Notes: generated from the letters alone by a model not told the origin. Counted from the first letter of the stretch, positions 7,122 to 14,055 are shown. The stretch is DNA of 17,648 nucleotides from an uncultured Collinsella sp. (GCA_902470925.1 CABRIF010000045.1:1-17648); one strand, 5' to 3'. Program-made: numbers and translations.

Positions 7122-7556
7122 ATGGAAGAAGTCATTGCACGGGGGAACATCTCTTTGCACAGGAGGGCTGGAAGCTGGGAGGAAGCAATCAGGGTGGCAG
7201 CTGCTCCGCTTGAGGAGTGCGGGTCCATTGAGGCGTCGTATACGAATCGAATGATTGAGAGCGTCAAGAGGTTGGGGCCGTATATGGTCATCATGCCTGG
7301 ATTGGCTCTAGCGCACGCGGCGCCTGGTGCGGATGTGCGCGTGAGCGATCTGTCGATTGCGGTATTCGATGCCGATGTGCGGTTTCACTGCGACAACGAC
7401 CCCGTCCGAATCGTCATGTGCTTGGCTTGCACCGATCGTGAGGCCCATCTAGCACGGCTTCAGAGGATGGCGGAGAAGCTCATGGATACGGCGTTTGTTG
7501 ATCGGATGCGTGCGTGCGAATCGGCGGATGAGCTTTACAGCCTTTTGAACGAATGA
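7122..7556 (+). CDS. PTS EIIA component, ascorbate (UlaC/SgaA) family
   Basis: A 144-residue cytosolic phosphocarrier that takes phosphate from HPr and passes it to EIIB. The active-site histidine is His65 in GLALAHAAP. The flanking pattern WEEAI..PL..YTNRMIESV..LGPYMVIMPG and the C-terminal VDRMRAC resemble UlaC more than the fructose-type EIIA. AGGAGG (7112-7117) lies 4 bases before the ATG; an ATG at 7107 overlaps the regulator stop in the same frame but has no site of its own. It resembles the C-terminal EIIA domain of the regulator just upstream (AIRVAA.PL, a shared Tyr, GPYM), suggesting common ancestry. Substrate is unknown. Confidence 0.92.
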   Translation: MEEVIARGNISLHRRAGSWEEAIRVAAAPLEECGSIEASYTNRMIESVKRLGPYMVIMPGLALAHAAPGADVRVSDLSIAVFDADVRFHCDNDPVRIVMCLACTDREAHLARLQRMAEKLMDTAFVDRMRACESADELYSLLNE

Positions 7557-7638
7557 GGTGCCGGAGCGGGAAAGATCCTGCATGTGATTGGTCGCGTAGG
7601 GCCTTGGCGTGCGGATTGAAGTAATTGATTGGAGAAAC

Positions 7639-7926
7639 ATGAGAGTCCCGAAAATTCAAACAGTATGCGGTTTTGGGTGTGGGTCCTCGCTGATGCTGAG
7701 GTGTGCAATCGAGAAGATCGCTCGGGCGCACGGGGTGGAGATCGAGGCTTTTTGCGGGGATGTGGCGTCGTGCTGCGCCAATGACTGCGACGTGATTTTC
7801 ATATCACGTGAGCTGGGGGAGCGAATTGCCGATCGAGCGCGCGTGCCCGTGGTCGAACTTGACAACTTCATGGACAAAGCCGAGGTTGAGCGGAAAACCA
7901 TGGCGTATTTGAATTCGCTGTCATAA
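7639..7926 (+). CDS. PTS EIIB component, ascorbate/galactitol-like family
   Basis: A 95-residue cytosolic protein with the P-loop-like phosphocysteine motif at its N-terminus: Cys10 in VCGFGCGSSLML. EIIB accepts phosphate from EIIA on this Cys and passes it to the sugar bound by EIIC. The ATG at 7639 (GGAGA just upstream) puts the Cys at the usual distance from the N-terminus; a GTG at 7609 would add 10 residues and lacks a good ribosome site. The gap of 82 bases from EIIA is longer than the others in this operon. The stop codon TAA (7924-7926) overlaps the ribosome site of EIIC, so translation of the two is likely linked. Confidence 0.88.
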   Translation: MRVPKIQTVCGFGCGSSLMLRCAIEKIARAHGVEIEAFCGDVASCCANDCDVIFISRELGERIADRARVPVVELDNFMDKAEVERKTMAYLNSLS

Positions 7927-7939
7927 GGGGTGAGCGTAT

Positions 7940-9223
7940 ATGGATGCGGTGCTCAATTTCATCATTAACGAAGTTTTCGGACAGGGCGCGATTTTCCTGG
8001 CGCTGATTGCATGCGTTGGGTTGATTCTTCAGAAGCGGCCGTTTTCGGACATCGTGCGCGGAACCATCATGACGGCGGTCGGTTTCTTTGTGCTGTCTAC
8101 GGGCACGGGGCTGATTACGGGCAATTCAATTGACGGCATTTCTGCGGCTTTTAACGCGGTGATGCCCCAGGCGGTTGCATCGAAGACTGTCGATATCGGT
8201 GCGGATTTCGGAACGGAAATCGGCATCGTGATGCTTGTGGCCTTTGCGATCAATATCGTTGTGGCGCGCTTCACGAAGTGGAAGTCCATTTTCCTGACGG
8301 GCCACATGCTGTATTGGTTCCCCTTCGTCTTCATCGCCGCTGGTGTGGACGCAGGGCTTACGGGCGGGAAGCTCATCGTGTTGGCCGCGGTGTTTACCGC
8401 CCTGTACATGGTGGTGTCTCCGAATATCATGAGGCCGTTTGTTCGGAAGGTGACCGGTGATGATTCTTTTACCATCGGGCATCCGACGACCTGCCTATCG
8501 GTGATTTCCGGATTGCTGGGTAAGCTGCTTGGAGATGCATCTCACTCGACTGAAGACCTGAAGTTTCCGAAGTCGCTCGGATTCTTCCGCGAGATTGCGA
8601 TTACCGGATCATTCGCCATCGCGATTACCTACGTTGTCATGTATTTCATCCTCGTTTCAATGGGTCAGGATCCTGCAGTGGTGTGGGGCTATGCGGAGGG
8701 CAGCACCGGGGTGTTCACGTATGTGTTTACCCATGCAATCTATTTCGGTGTGGGCATTACCATCATGTTGCAGGGCGTGCGCATGCTGATTGCCGAGATC
8801 GTGCCGGCGTTCCAGGGCATTGCCGAGAAGCTGGTGCCGGATGCCATTCCGGCGCTCGATGTGCCTGTTATTTTCCCGTATGCTCCCAACGCTTTGCTCA
8901 TCGGTTTTATGGTCGCCATGGTCACTTCGATTGCGACGATCCTCATTACCGGCTCCATGGGGCTGTTTCCGACGGTCGTAATCCCTCTGGTGTCCACATG
9001 CTTTTTTGAGATTGGATGTGCAGCGATTGTCGGTAATGCAACCGGCGGCGTGCGCGGTGCTGTGATTGGGTCTGCAGTGAGTGGCGTGCTGGCAGTTCTG
9101 CTTGTGGGTTTCGGAGCCTACTTCTTCAACAACACGATTCAGCAGTGGATGCTGGTGTACGGAGGCCAGGACTTCGACTTGTGGGGCATGCTCTGTGGAG
9201 CCGTGGCGCGATTGTTGGCGTAA
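7940..9223 (+). CDS. PTS EIIC permease, ascorbate (UlaA/SgaT) family
   Basis: A 427-residue inner-membrane permease with about ten to eleven hydrophobic segments. Family-like stretches include GHMLYWFPF (121-129), DSFTIGHPTT (175-184), IFPYAPNALLIGF near residue 315 and a glycine-rich run TGGVRGAVIG near 372. It would import a sugar or sugar acid and release it phosphorylated with the help of EIIB. AAGGGG (7925-7930) lies 9 bases before the ATG and includes the last bases of the EIIB stop. Known UlaA substrates include L-ascorbate, but the catabolic partners of ascorbate are absent here. Row 8461-8520 holds 32 G/C of 60, well below the pheST genes. Confidence 0.93.
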   Translation: MDAVLNFIINEVFGQGAIFLALIACVGLILQKRPFSDIVRGTIMTAVGFFVLSTGTGLITGNSIDGISAAFNAVMPQAVASKTVDIGADFGTEIGIVMLVAFAINIVVARFTKWKSIFLTGHMLYWFPFVFIAAGVDAGLTGGKLIVLAAVFTALYMVVSPNIMRPFVRKVTGDDSFTIGHPTTCLSVISGLLGKLLGDASHSTEDLKFPKSLGFFREIAITGSFAIAITYVVMYFILVSMGQDPAVVWGYAEGSTGVFTYVFTHAIYFGVGITIMLQGVRMLIAEIVPAFQGIAEKLVPDAIPALDVPVIFPYAPNALLIGFMVAMVTSIATILITGSMGLFPTVVIPLVSTCFFEIGCAAIVGNATGGVRGAVIGSAVSGVLAVLLVGFGAYFFNNTIQQWMLVYGGQDFDLWGMLCGAVARLLA

Positions 9224-9362
9224 GTTCGTCGCCCGGCGTCTAGGGCAGTTTGAGGCGGTGTGCGTTCAGTTTCAGAGGCGCGCGCCGCCTTCTGCTCAAG
9301 GAGGGCGTTTGTGCGGACTGGCGTTGCCGCTGCTGCAATGTTAATGGAATGGGAGGTCGCTT
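9224..9362. other. 139-bp gap inside the PTS operon
   Basis: No frame is supported. Only the SIS gene ribosome site at its end is recognisable. The gap is long for an operon, so an internal promoter or processing site is possible, but none was identified. Confidence 0.4.
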
Positions 9363-10106
9363 ATGGCATTTCAGTATTTTGATATCGTAGGGCGTGTGCT
9401 TACCGCAGTTGAAGAGGCAGAGCAAGAGGCGATGGAGCGCAGCGTGGAGCTGCTGCGCGCGTGCGTTTTGGACAAACATGCTATTTGGGTGTTTGGAGCG
9501 AGCCATGCTGGCATCATGACCGAGGAACTGTTCTATCGCGCGGGCGGTCTCATGCTGGTAAACCCGATATTTGGTCGCGAGCTCATGCTTGATACCGAGC
9601 CGGCAACACATACCAGCTCAATGGAGCGCCTGGTTGGTTATGGGACGCAGCTGGCGAAAGACAAGGCCGAATTTGGTCCTGGTGACGTGCTTATAGCCCA
9701 CTCTGTTTCCGGTCGTAATCCGGTGACGGTCGAGGTTGCAATGGAGGCGAAGCGCGCAGGAGCGGCGGTGATCGCGCTGACGAATGTGGCGTACTCGCAG
9801 TCAGTTCTCTCGCGGCATCCTTCCGGGAAGCGACTCTACGAGGTTGCTGACATTGTTCTCGACAATCATGGTGAAGTTGGCGATGCGGCGGTTCCGATCG
9901 TCGGGGTTGATCAGAAAGTGGGCCCGACTTCGACCGTGGTTGGCGCGGCGATTCTCAACGCCATCATCGCTGAGCTGGTACAAAGGCTGGTGAAAGGCGG
10001 TATGGATTGTCCGCCGGTATTCTATAGCGCCAATCTTGACGGTGGAGACGAGCTCAATCGCTCGCTGGCGTTAGAGTACGCCGACTGCATTCACTATCGA
10101 CTCTAG
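9363..10106 (+). CDS. SIS-domain phosphosugar-binding protein (UPF0309-like)
   Basis: A 247-residue cytosolic protein with a single sugar-isomerase (SIS) domain. The first phosphosugar loop is FGASHAGIMTEE (44-55) and the second is IAHSVSGRNPVTVEVA (111-126), followed by the usual AGAAVIALTN strand (132-141). The C-terminal half carries GPTSTVVGAAILNAIIAE (187-204), and PPVFYSANLDGGDELN (217-232) resembles the UPF0309 family. SIS proteins isomerise, deaminate or sense sugar phosphates, so this one probably acts on the EIIC product. GGGAGG (9351-9356) is 6 bases before the ATG. It is last in the PTS block, and a palindrome follows 3 bases past its stop. The substrate and exact reaction cannot be read from sequence. 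Confidence 0.88.
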   Translation: MAFQYFDIVGRVLTAVEEAEQEAMERSVELLRACVLDKHAIWVFGASHAGIMTEELFYRAGGLMLVNPIFGRELMLDTEPATHTSSMERLVGYGTQLAKDKAEFGPGDVLIAHSVSGRNPVTVEVAMEAKRAGAAVIALTNVAYSQSVLSRHPSGKRLYEVADIVLDNHGEVGDAAVPIVGVDQKVGPTSTVVGAAILNAIIAELVQRLVKGGMDCPPVFYSANLDGGDELNRSLALEYADCIHYRL

Positions 10107-10109
10107 GCA

Positions 10110-10121
10110 CTTGGCGCCAAG
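10110..10121. terminator. 12-bp palindrome at the end of the PTS block
   Basis: CTTGGCGCCAAG is perfectly self-complementary and starts 3 bases after the SIS gene stop. It has no loop and no strong T-tract (ACGTTGTTTG follows), so it could be an operator or a weak 3' hairpin. Confidence 0.35.
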
Positions 10122-10151
10122 ACGTTGTTTGCATCGCGATAATGGCAAATA

Positions 10152-10255
10152 GGGAGGGAGTCGCCAGGCTGTGAGGTGTCGAGACTCATAGCGAGGAGAG
10201 AGGCCCTCCCATGACCCAACATCCTAACGTAGGTCCCATCCCGAAGAGGTGGGGC
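10152..10255. other. spacer with two inverted repeats before the AlbA_2 gene
   Basis: GGGAGGG (10152-10158) is complementary to CCCTCCC (10204-10210). A compact hairpin follows: GTCCCATC (10233-10240) with GGTGGGGC (10248-10255), a 7-base loop and two G-U pairs. Either could end the PTS transcript. Isolated promoter-like hexamers, TAGAAT (10270-10275) and TTGACT (10275-10280), follow but do not form a well-spaced pair. Confidence 0.45.
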
Positions 10256-10308
10256 TCTTAGCCGGCTGGTAGAATTGACTTGTTTCCGGGTCGTTGAAGA
10301 GGGCTGCC

Positions 10309-11766
10309 ATGGCAGAGAACGAGTTGCTCAAAGAGATACAGGCTGGGGAGTCCAAGACCCTCGAGTTCAAGGAGACCTTGCCTCCGAAGACGGAGCGCTG
10401 GGTGAAGACGGTCGTTGCCTTCTCCAACTCGGCGGGCGGCAAGCTCGTGGTGGGTGTGCGCGACAGCGGCGGCGTGGTCGGCGTGGACGACGCGCGCCGC
10501 ATCGCCGACGCCGCCGCAAACGCCATCGACGACCTCTGCGAGCCCCAGGTTGCGCCGCGCATCCGCGTGGAGGAAATCGACGGCAGGGACGTCGTGATGA
10601 TCGAGGTGCAGCCCGGTACCGCGACGCCTTACTACCTGAAAGAGCGGAACCTCGAGCGAGCCGCATACATCCGTGTGGGGGCGACGACGAGGCTCGCCGA
10701 CGAGATGGCGCTCAGGGAGCTCTCCCTTCGCGGGTCCTCTCAGAGCTACGACGAGCAGCCCCGCCTCGACGCCGCCTTTGACGAAAAGGCGGCGCAGGGG
10801 CTCTGCGACGAGATGAACCGCCGCCGCGGGGACGCCGAGCGCGGCGGCGAGGTGACGCTGCGGAACCTCGAGAACTGGGGGCTTGTTAGGAGGGTCGACG
10901 GAGAGTGCGTGCCCACGCGGGCGCTGCTCCTGCTCACGAGTAACCCCTACCGCTTTGCCCGTATCCAGTGCGGCCAGTTCAAGGGGACCACCCGCGCGGT
11001 CTTCCTCGACCGCCGTGAGTACGCGGGACCGCTCTATGAGCAGGTGGACGCGGCGGAGGACTTCGTGCTGCGCAACATCAGGCTCGGTGCGCGCATCGAG
11101 GGGCTCTACCGCGAGGACTACTATGAACTTCCGCTCGAGGCCATCCGGGAGGCCATTGTGAACGCCGTCGTTCACCGCGACCTCCAGGCGAACTCCTGCG
11201 TGCAGGTGGCCCTCTACGACGACCGCCTCGAGGTGACCTCCCCGGGCGCGCTTTTCGGCGGCATCACCATCGAGCAAGCCCTTGACGGGGCGACGGCGCT
11301 GCGCAACCCCAAGATCGCCGAGGCATTCATGCAGATGGATATGTTCGAGAGCTGGGGAACCGGGCTCAGGCGCATCCGCGATGCTTGCGCCGCGGCTGGT
11401 CTCCCTGAGCCCGAATTCCGGGAGATCGACAACATGTTCCGCGTGAACATCTTCCGCCCGCGGCTGGAGATTCCCGAGGCCGAGCGCCACGGCGTGGCTC
11501 CCGGGCGCGACTTCCTTTCGCACGGGAAGCCCGTTCTCGTCCCCCTCGAGGTTTTCTCGCAGCTTAGCGATAACGAGAAGGAGGCGGTCAAAATCGCCGC
11601 TGAGGTCGGAAGGGTTAACACGGCGATGCTGTTCGAGCGCGCGGGCATTCCGAAAAGGAGTGCGGCGCGCGTTTTGCGAGGGCTTTCGGAGCGCGGTGTG
11701 CTCATCTGGCACGGAACGAGCAAAACGGATCCGTCGCAGTATTACGATTTTGGAGTCGAGGCATAG
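10309..11766 (+). CDS. AlbA_2 (Schlafen-like) domain and GHKL-type ATPase protein
   Basis: A 485-residue protein of the group often annotated as RecG-like or transcriptional regulator ATPases. The AlbA_2 domain spans about 1-140 with ESKTLEFKETLP (14-25), AFSNSAGGKLVVGVRD (37-52) and YIRVGATTRLAD (120-131). A HATPase_c_4 domain spans about 270-385: N-box EAIREAIVNAVVHRDL (277-292), SPGALFGG (311-318) and WGTGLRRI (349-356). A winged-helix segment follows at about 420-470. Nucleic-acid binding is expected from the first and last domains. AGAGGG (10298-10303) is 5 bases before the chosen ATG; a TTG at 10294 is less likely. It stands alone, with no toxin, methylase or nuclease beside it. Members occur as regulators and near defence genes, so the role is open. 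Confidence 0.85.
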   Translation: MAENELLKEIQAGESKTLEFKETLPPKTERWVKTVVAFSNSAGGKLVVGVRDSGGVVGVDDARRIADAAANAIDDLCEPQVAPRIRVEEIDGRDVVMIEVQPGTATPYYLKERNLERAAYIRVGATTRLADEMALRELSLRGSSQSYDEQPRLDAAFDEKAAQGLCDEMNRRRGDAERGGEVTLRNLENWGLVRRVDGECVPTRALLLLTSNPYRFARIQCGQFKGTTRAVFLDRREYAGPLYEQVDAAEDFVLRNIRLGARIEGLYREDYYELPLEAIREAIVNAVVHRDLQANSCVQVALYDDRLEVTSPGALFGGITIEQALDGATALRNPKIAEAFMQMDMFESWGTGLRRIRDACAAAGLPEPEFREIDNMFRVNIFRPRLEIPEAERHGVAPGRDFLSHGKPVLVPLEVFSQLSDNEKEAVKIAAEVGRVNTAMLFERAGIPKRSAARVLRGLSERGVLIWHGTSKTDPSQYYDFGVEA

Positions 11767-11769
11767 CAG

Positions 11770-11819
11770 CTCCGCCAGACTCTGCCAGGCTCTGCCAAGC
11801 TCCGCCAGACTGGGCCAAA
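11770..11819. repeat. 10-bp tandem repeat, five units
   Basis: Five consecutive decamers follow the AlbA_2 gene stop: CTCCGCCAGA, CTCTGCCAGG, CTCTGCCAAG, CTCCGCCAGA and a degenerate CTGGGCCAAA. Units 1 and 4 are identical. The array starts 4 bases after the stop codon. Confidence 0.85.
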
Positions 11820-11837
11820 GCCGCCTGGATTCCCGGA

Positions 11838-11864
11838 GCGGGACCATGCGCCTCATGGTCCCGC
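11838..11864 (+). terminator. strong hairpin terminator after the AlbA_2 gene
   Basis: GCGGGACCATG (11838-11848) and CATGGTCCCGC (11854-11864) form a perfect 11-bp stem with a 5-base loop. CGTCCTTCT follows: pyrimidine-rich but not a clean T-tract. It sits 72 bases past the stop. Confidence 0.65.
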
Positions 11865-12300
11865 CGTCCTTCTCGCCGGCACCTCACGCCTGCACGCCGA
11901 CGCGATGTGGTAGCGCAGCCGGGCGGGCTGCACCTGCGTTCCTGCGCACCGGCGAGGCCCTGCGTGCGGCCGCCGTTAAGCGTGCTCATCCTGCTTGCCA
12001 GGCAGCCACAGTTGCCCTGGTGAGCCGTTTATCCATGGCGCGTCCTTCCTTTTCAGTCGCTTGCCGCCGCTTGTCGGTTCGCTTGATGAAGTTGGTGCAG
12101 CAGGCGATCTGCAAGTGGGGACATGAGTATTGCCCCGCTTGTGTAGCTGATGCGCGGCCGTGACGGCAGGTGCCGCGCTACCTCAGACCGGCGACGGGTC
12201 CGCGGCGGCTGTGGCGGCCGCGGTGTGCGCGGGTGCTACGGCGCTCGCTGCGGGTGCGGCTCGTCGGCGCGGGAGGTCGTAGCTGCTCTCTATGCTGCTC
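11865..12300. other. gene-free spacer before the pheS leader
   Basis: About 435 bases with no supported gene. It contains copy 2 of the dispersed repeat. On the minus strand there is a 16-codon frame, 12036 down to 11986, preceded by AGGAAGGA (complement of 12044-12051). The frame of the repeat runs into it without a stop, so it may be the tail of a decayed gene rather than a separate peptide. The rest is GC-rich low-complexity sequence. Confidence 0.45.
12059..12110. repeat. dispersed 52-bp repeat, copy 2
   Basis: Matches 4821-4872, same orientation, 47 of 52 positions. The minus-strand frame again reads CTNFIKRTDKRR, but the stop of copy 1 (TAA) is CAA here and the frame continues to a TGA at 11986-11988. 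Confidence 0.8.
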
Positions 12301-12305
12301 ATCTG

Positions 12306-12314
12306 TGGTATCAT
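12306..12314 (+). promoter_or_regulatory. extended -10 promoter of the pheST leader
   Basis: TGG followed by TATCAT (12309-12314) is an extended -10 element. No good -35 is present at 17 bases upstream, as often seen with extended -10 promoters. Transcription would start near 12321, just before the T-box stem I. Confidence 0.55.
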
Positions 12315-12320
12315 GCTGCC

Positions 12321-12610
12321 CAATGCGTTGACGGAGAGGTTGGGCTTCATCCGTTGCGGCACAGAGAGGGTGGGTCACCGGCTGTAAGCCCGCCTGCGGC
12401 AACGAAGCCCGAGTTCACTCCCGAGCAGCAACCTGAACGGCTTGCCGCGCCTGCGGCGGCTGAGTAGGGAAGCCGCAGGCCCGAGCGAGAACGGGCGCAA
12501 AGAGGGCATGCCGGGACGAACAGCCGGCAGCCAACCCAAGGTGGTACCGCGGAATCTTCCGTCCTTGGGATGACGTGCAGAAGCGCGCTTCATCCCAAGG
12601 ACGGTTTTTT
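12321..12610 (+). promoter_or_regulatory. T-box riboswitch, tRNA-Phe responsive, controlling pheS
   Basis: This leader senses uncharged tRNA-Phe and allows read-through when charging falls. Stem I contains GAG-TTC-ACTC with the Phe specifier TTC at 12414-12416. A 9-bp helix GCCTGCGGC/GCCGCAGGC (12449-12457, 12472-12480) encloses AGTAGGGAA, which looks like a stem II S-turn. The T-box AAGGTGGTACCGCGG is at 12538-12552. Its TGGT (12542-12545) complements a 3' end of ACCA, as expected for tRNA-Phe with discriminator A. The antiterminator pairs CCCAAGG (12535-12541) with CCTTGGG (12563-12569). That second arm is also part of the terminator stem, so the two folds exclude each other. Confidence 0.96.
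12559..12610 (+). terminator. intrinsic terminator of the T-box leader
   Basis: CCGTCCTTGGGATGA (12559-12573) and TCATCCCAAGGACGG (12590-12604) form a perfect 15-bp stem with a 16-base loop, followed directly by TTTTTT (12605-12610). It lies 18 bases before the pheS start codon and is the default fold when tRNA-Phe is charged. Confidence 0.96.
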
Positions 12611-12628
12611 ATTGAGAGGAGTTTGCAG

Positions 12629-13705
12629 ATGGGCTTGATCGACGAACTTGAGCAGCTCGAGGCAAAGGCGAGGGAGATGATTGAGGGCGCCGAGACCGCC
12701 GAGAAGCTCGAGGCGGCGCGCGTGGCGCTCATGGGGCGCAAGGGCGAGATCACCGGCCTCATGCGTATGATGGGCAAGATCGACCCGGCGGAGCGCCCGG
12801 TACTCGGCAAGCGCGCCAACGAGATGCGCCGCATGGCCGAGACGCTGCTCGCCGACCGCATGGAGCAGCTGAAGCGCGCCGCGGTGCGCGAGCTCATGGC
12901 AACCGAGGCGGTGGACATCACCCTGCCCGGCGCCCGTCCCAAGCTCGGACACGCGCACCTCATCAACCAGATTATCGAGGAGATCGAGGATGTATTCTGC
13001 GGCATCGGCTACACGGTGGAAACCGGTCCGCAGGTTGAGAGCAGTTGGTACAACTTCACGGCGCTGAATGCCCCGCTCGACCATCCGAGCCGCTCGGCGC
13101 GCGACACCTTCTACGTGCACGACAACGCCCCGGGCACCGCGGCGCATCCCGAGGACCATGCGCACGGCGAGTCCGACGTGCTGTTGCGCACCCAGACCTC
13201 CGGCGTGCAGATCCACACCATGGAGACCCAGCAGCCGCCCATCTACATGATCGCCCCGGGCCGCGTGTACCGCCCCGACACGGCCGACGCCAGCCATCTG
13301 CCGCAGTTCCATCAGGTGGAGGGCCTGGTCGTCGACAAGGGCATCACCTTCGGCGATCTCAAGGGCACGCTCGACCATTTCGTGAAGTGCATGTTCGGCA
13401 CCGATCGCGCCACGCGCTACCGCCCGCACTTCTTCCCGTTCACCGAGCCGTCCTGCGAGGTGGATGTGAGCTGCGGCGTGTGCGGCGGCGAAGGTTGCCC
13501 CTTCTGCAAGCATTCGGGTTGGATCGAGATTCTGGGTGCCGGCATGGTCGATCCGAACGTGCTGGTGAACTGCGGTATCGACCCCGACGTCTACTCCGGC
13601 TTCGCCTTCGGCGCCGGCGTGGAGCGCATCGCGGCGCTTCGTTACGACCTGCCCGACCTGCGCACGCTCGTCACGGGGGACATGCGGTTCCTGGAGCAGT
13701 TCTAG
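12629..13705 (+). CDS. pheS: phenylalanine--tRNA ligase alpha subunit
   Basis: A 358-residue cytosolic class II synthetase subunit that, as an (alpha-beta)2 tetramer with PheT, charges tRNA-Phe. An N-terminal coiled coil (about 1-90) precedes the catalytic core. Visible motifs are LGHAHLINQIIEEIEDVF (106-123), LLRTQTSGVQIHTM (185-198), PGRVYR (210-215), FHQVEGLVVD (227-236), FFPFTEPSCEVDV (268-280) and the motif 3 run GFAFGAGVERIAALRY (324-339). A Cys-rich loop CGVCGGEGCPFC (282-293) resembles that of Bacillus PheS. A His-rich insert lies at about 166-180. AGGAG (12617-12621) is 7 bases before the ATG; a longer GTG frame from 12575 starts inside the terminator and is rejected. Expression is governed by the T-box leader. 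Confidence 0.98.
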   Translation: MGLIDELEQLEAKAREMIEGAETAEKLEAARVALMGRKGEITGLMRMMGKIDPAERPVLGKRANEMRRMAETLLADRMEQLKRAAVRELMATEAVDITLPGARPKLGHAHLINQIIEEIEDVFCGIGYTVETGPQVESSWYNFTALNAPLDHPSRSARDTFYVHDNAPGTAAHPEDHAHGESDVLLRTQTSGVQIHTMETQQPPIYMIAPGRVYRPDTADASHLPQFHQVEGLVVDKGITFGDLKGTLDHFVKCMFGTDRATRYRPHFFPFTEPSCEVDVSCGVCGGEGCPFCKHSGWIEILGAGMVDPNVLVNCGIDPDVYSGFAFGAGVERIAALRYDLPDLRTLVTGDMRFLEQF

Positions 13706-14055
13706 GTTTCCCGGCCCGGGCGGACCTGCCGGGCAGGGCGGCATCTGCCGGGTGCCGCGCCTTGGCGCTCGGTTGGCTGGTGCCGCCCGCGAGGTGGGCC
13801 CTTGTTCGTTCGGGTCGGCCTGCGGCACCGGGAGCATCGGTGTTCTCGGCTGGCTGATGCGCGGAAGGTGCTCGCCCGCCCTGGTTGGGGAGGACGAGCG
13901 GCCCGTGCCGAACCGGTTGCGAGGCGCGGCGCCTCCATCGCAAACGAAACGACCCCGTCCCCAAACTGTGCGAGGCGCGGCGCTTCCGTCGCATACGGAT
14001 TGACCCCGTCCCCAAACTGCACGTCCCCAAATTGCATGTAAGGAGTATTGAGAAG
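13706..14055. other. 350-bp gap between pheS and pheT
   Basis: pheS and pheT usually abut, so this gap is unusual. It starts with small hairpins (GCCCGG 13714-13719 with CCGGGC 13729-13734; GCGGCA with TGCCGC at about 13739-13759) and ends with a 51-bp direct repeat. I see no T-tract terminator and no clear promoter. The plus frame of pheT is open back to at least 13885, but the ribosome site marks the true start. Confidence 0.7.
13921..14035. repeat. 51-bp direct repeat, two full units plus a partial third
   Basis: Unit 1 is 13921-13971 and unit 2 is 13972-14022. Both run GAGGCGCGGCGC, YTCCRTCGCA, then GACCCCGTCCCCAAACTG near the end. A partial third, GTCCCCAAATTGCA, starts at about 14023. 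The period is 17 codons, so the repeat stays in frame in every reading frame; the plus frame joined to pheT reads DPVPKL twice. The last bases lie only a few bases before the pheT ribosome site. Confidence 0.88.

Noticed and set aside
10258..11856. 532-codon frame opposite the AlbA_2/ATPase gene
   Set aside because: Low-complexity antisense translation with no domain. The plus strand carries the AlbA_2 and HATPase motifs and a ribosome site.
11986..12036. 16-codon minus-strand ORF with a good ribosome site
   Set aside because: Too short to support alone, and it is continuous with the frame of the dispersed repeat, so it is treated as part of that observation.
12575..12628. GTG-started extension of pheS
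   Set aside because: It begins inside the loop of the T-box terminator and would translate the terminator stem. The ATG at 12629 has a proper ribosome site.
13885..14055. 57-codon in-frame extension of pheT
   Set aside because: It consists largely of the 51-bp repeat, has no ribosome site, and the family N-terminus starts at the ATG at 14056 behind AAGGAG.
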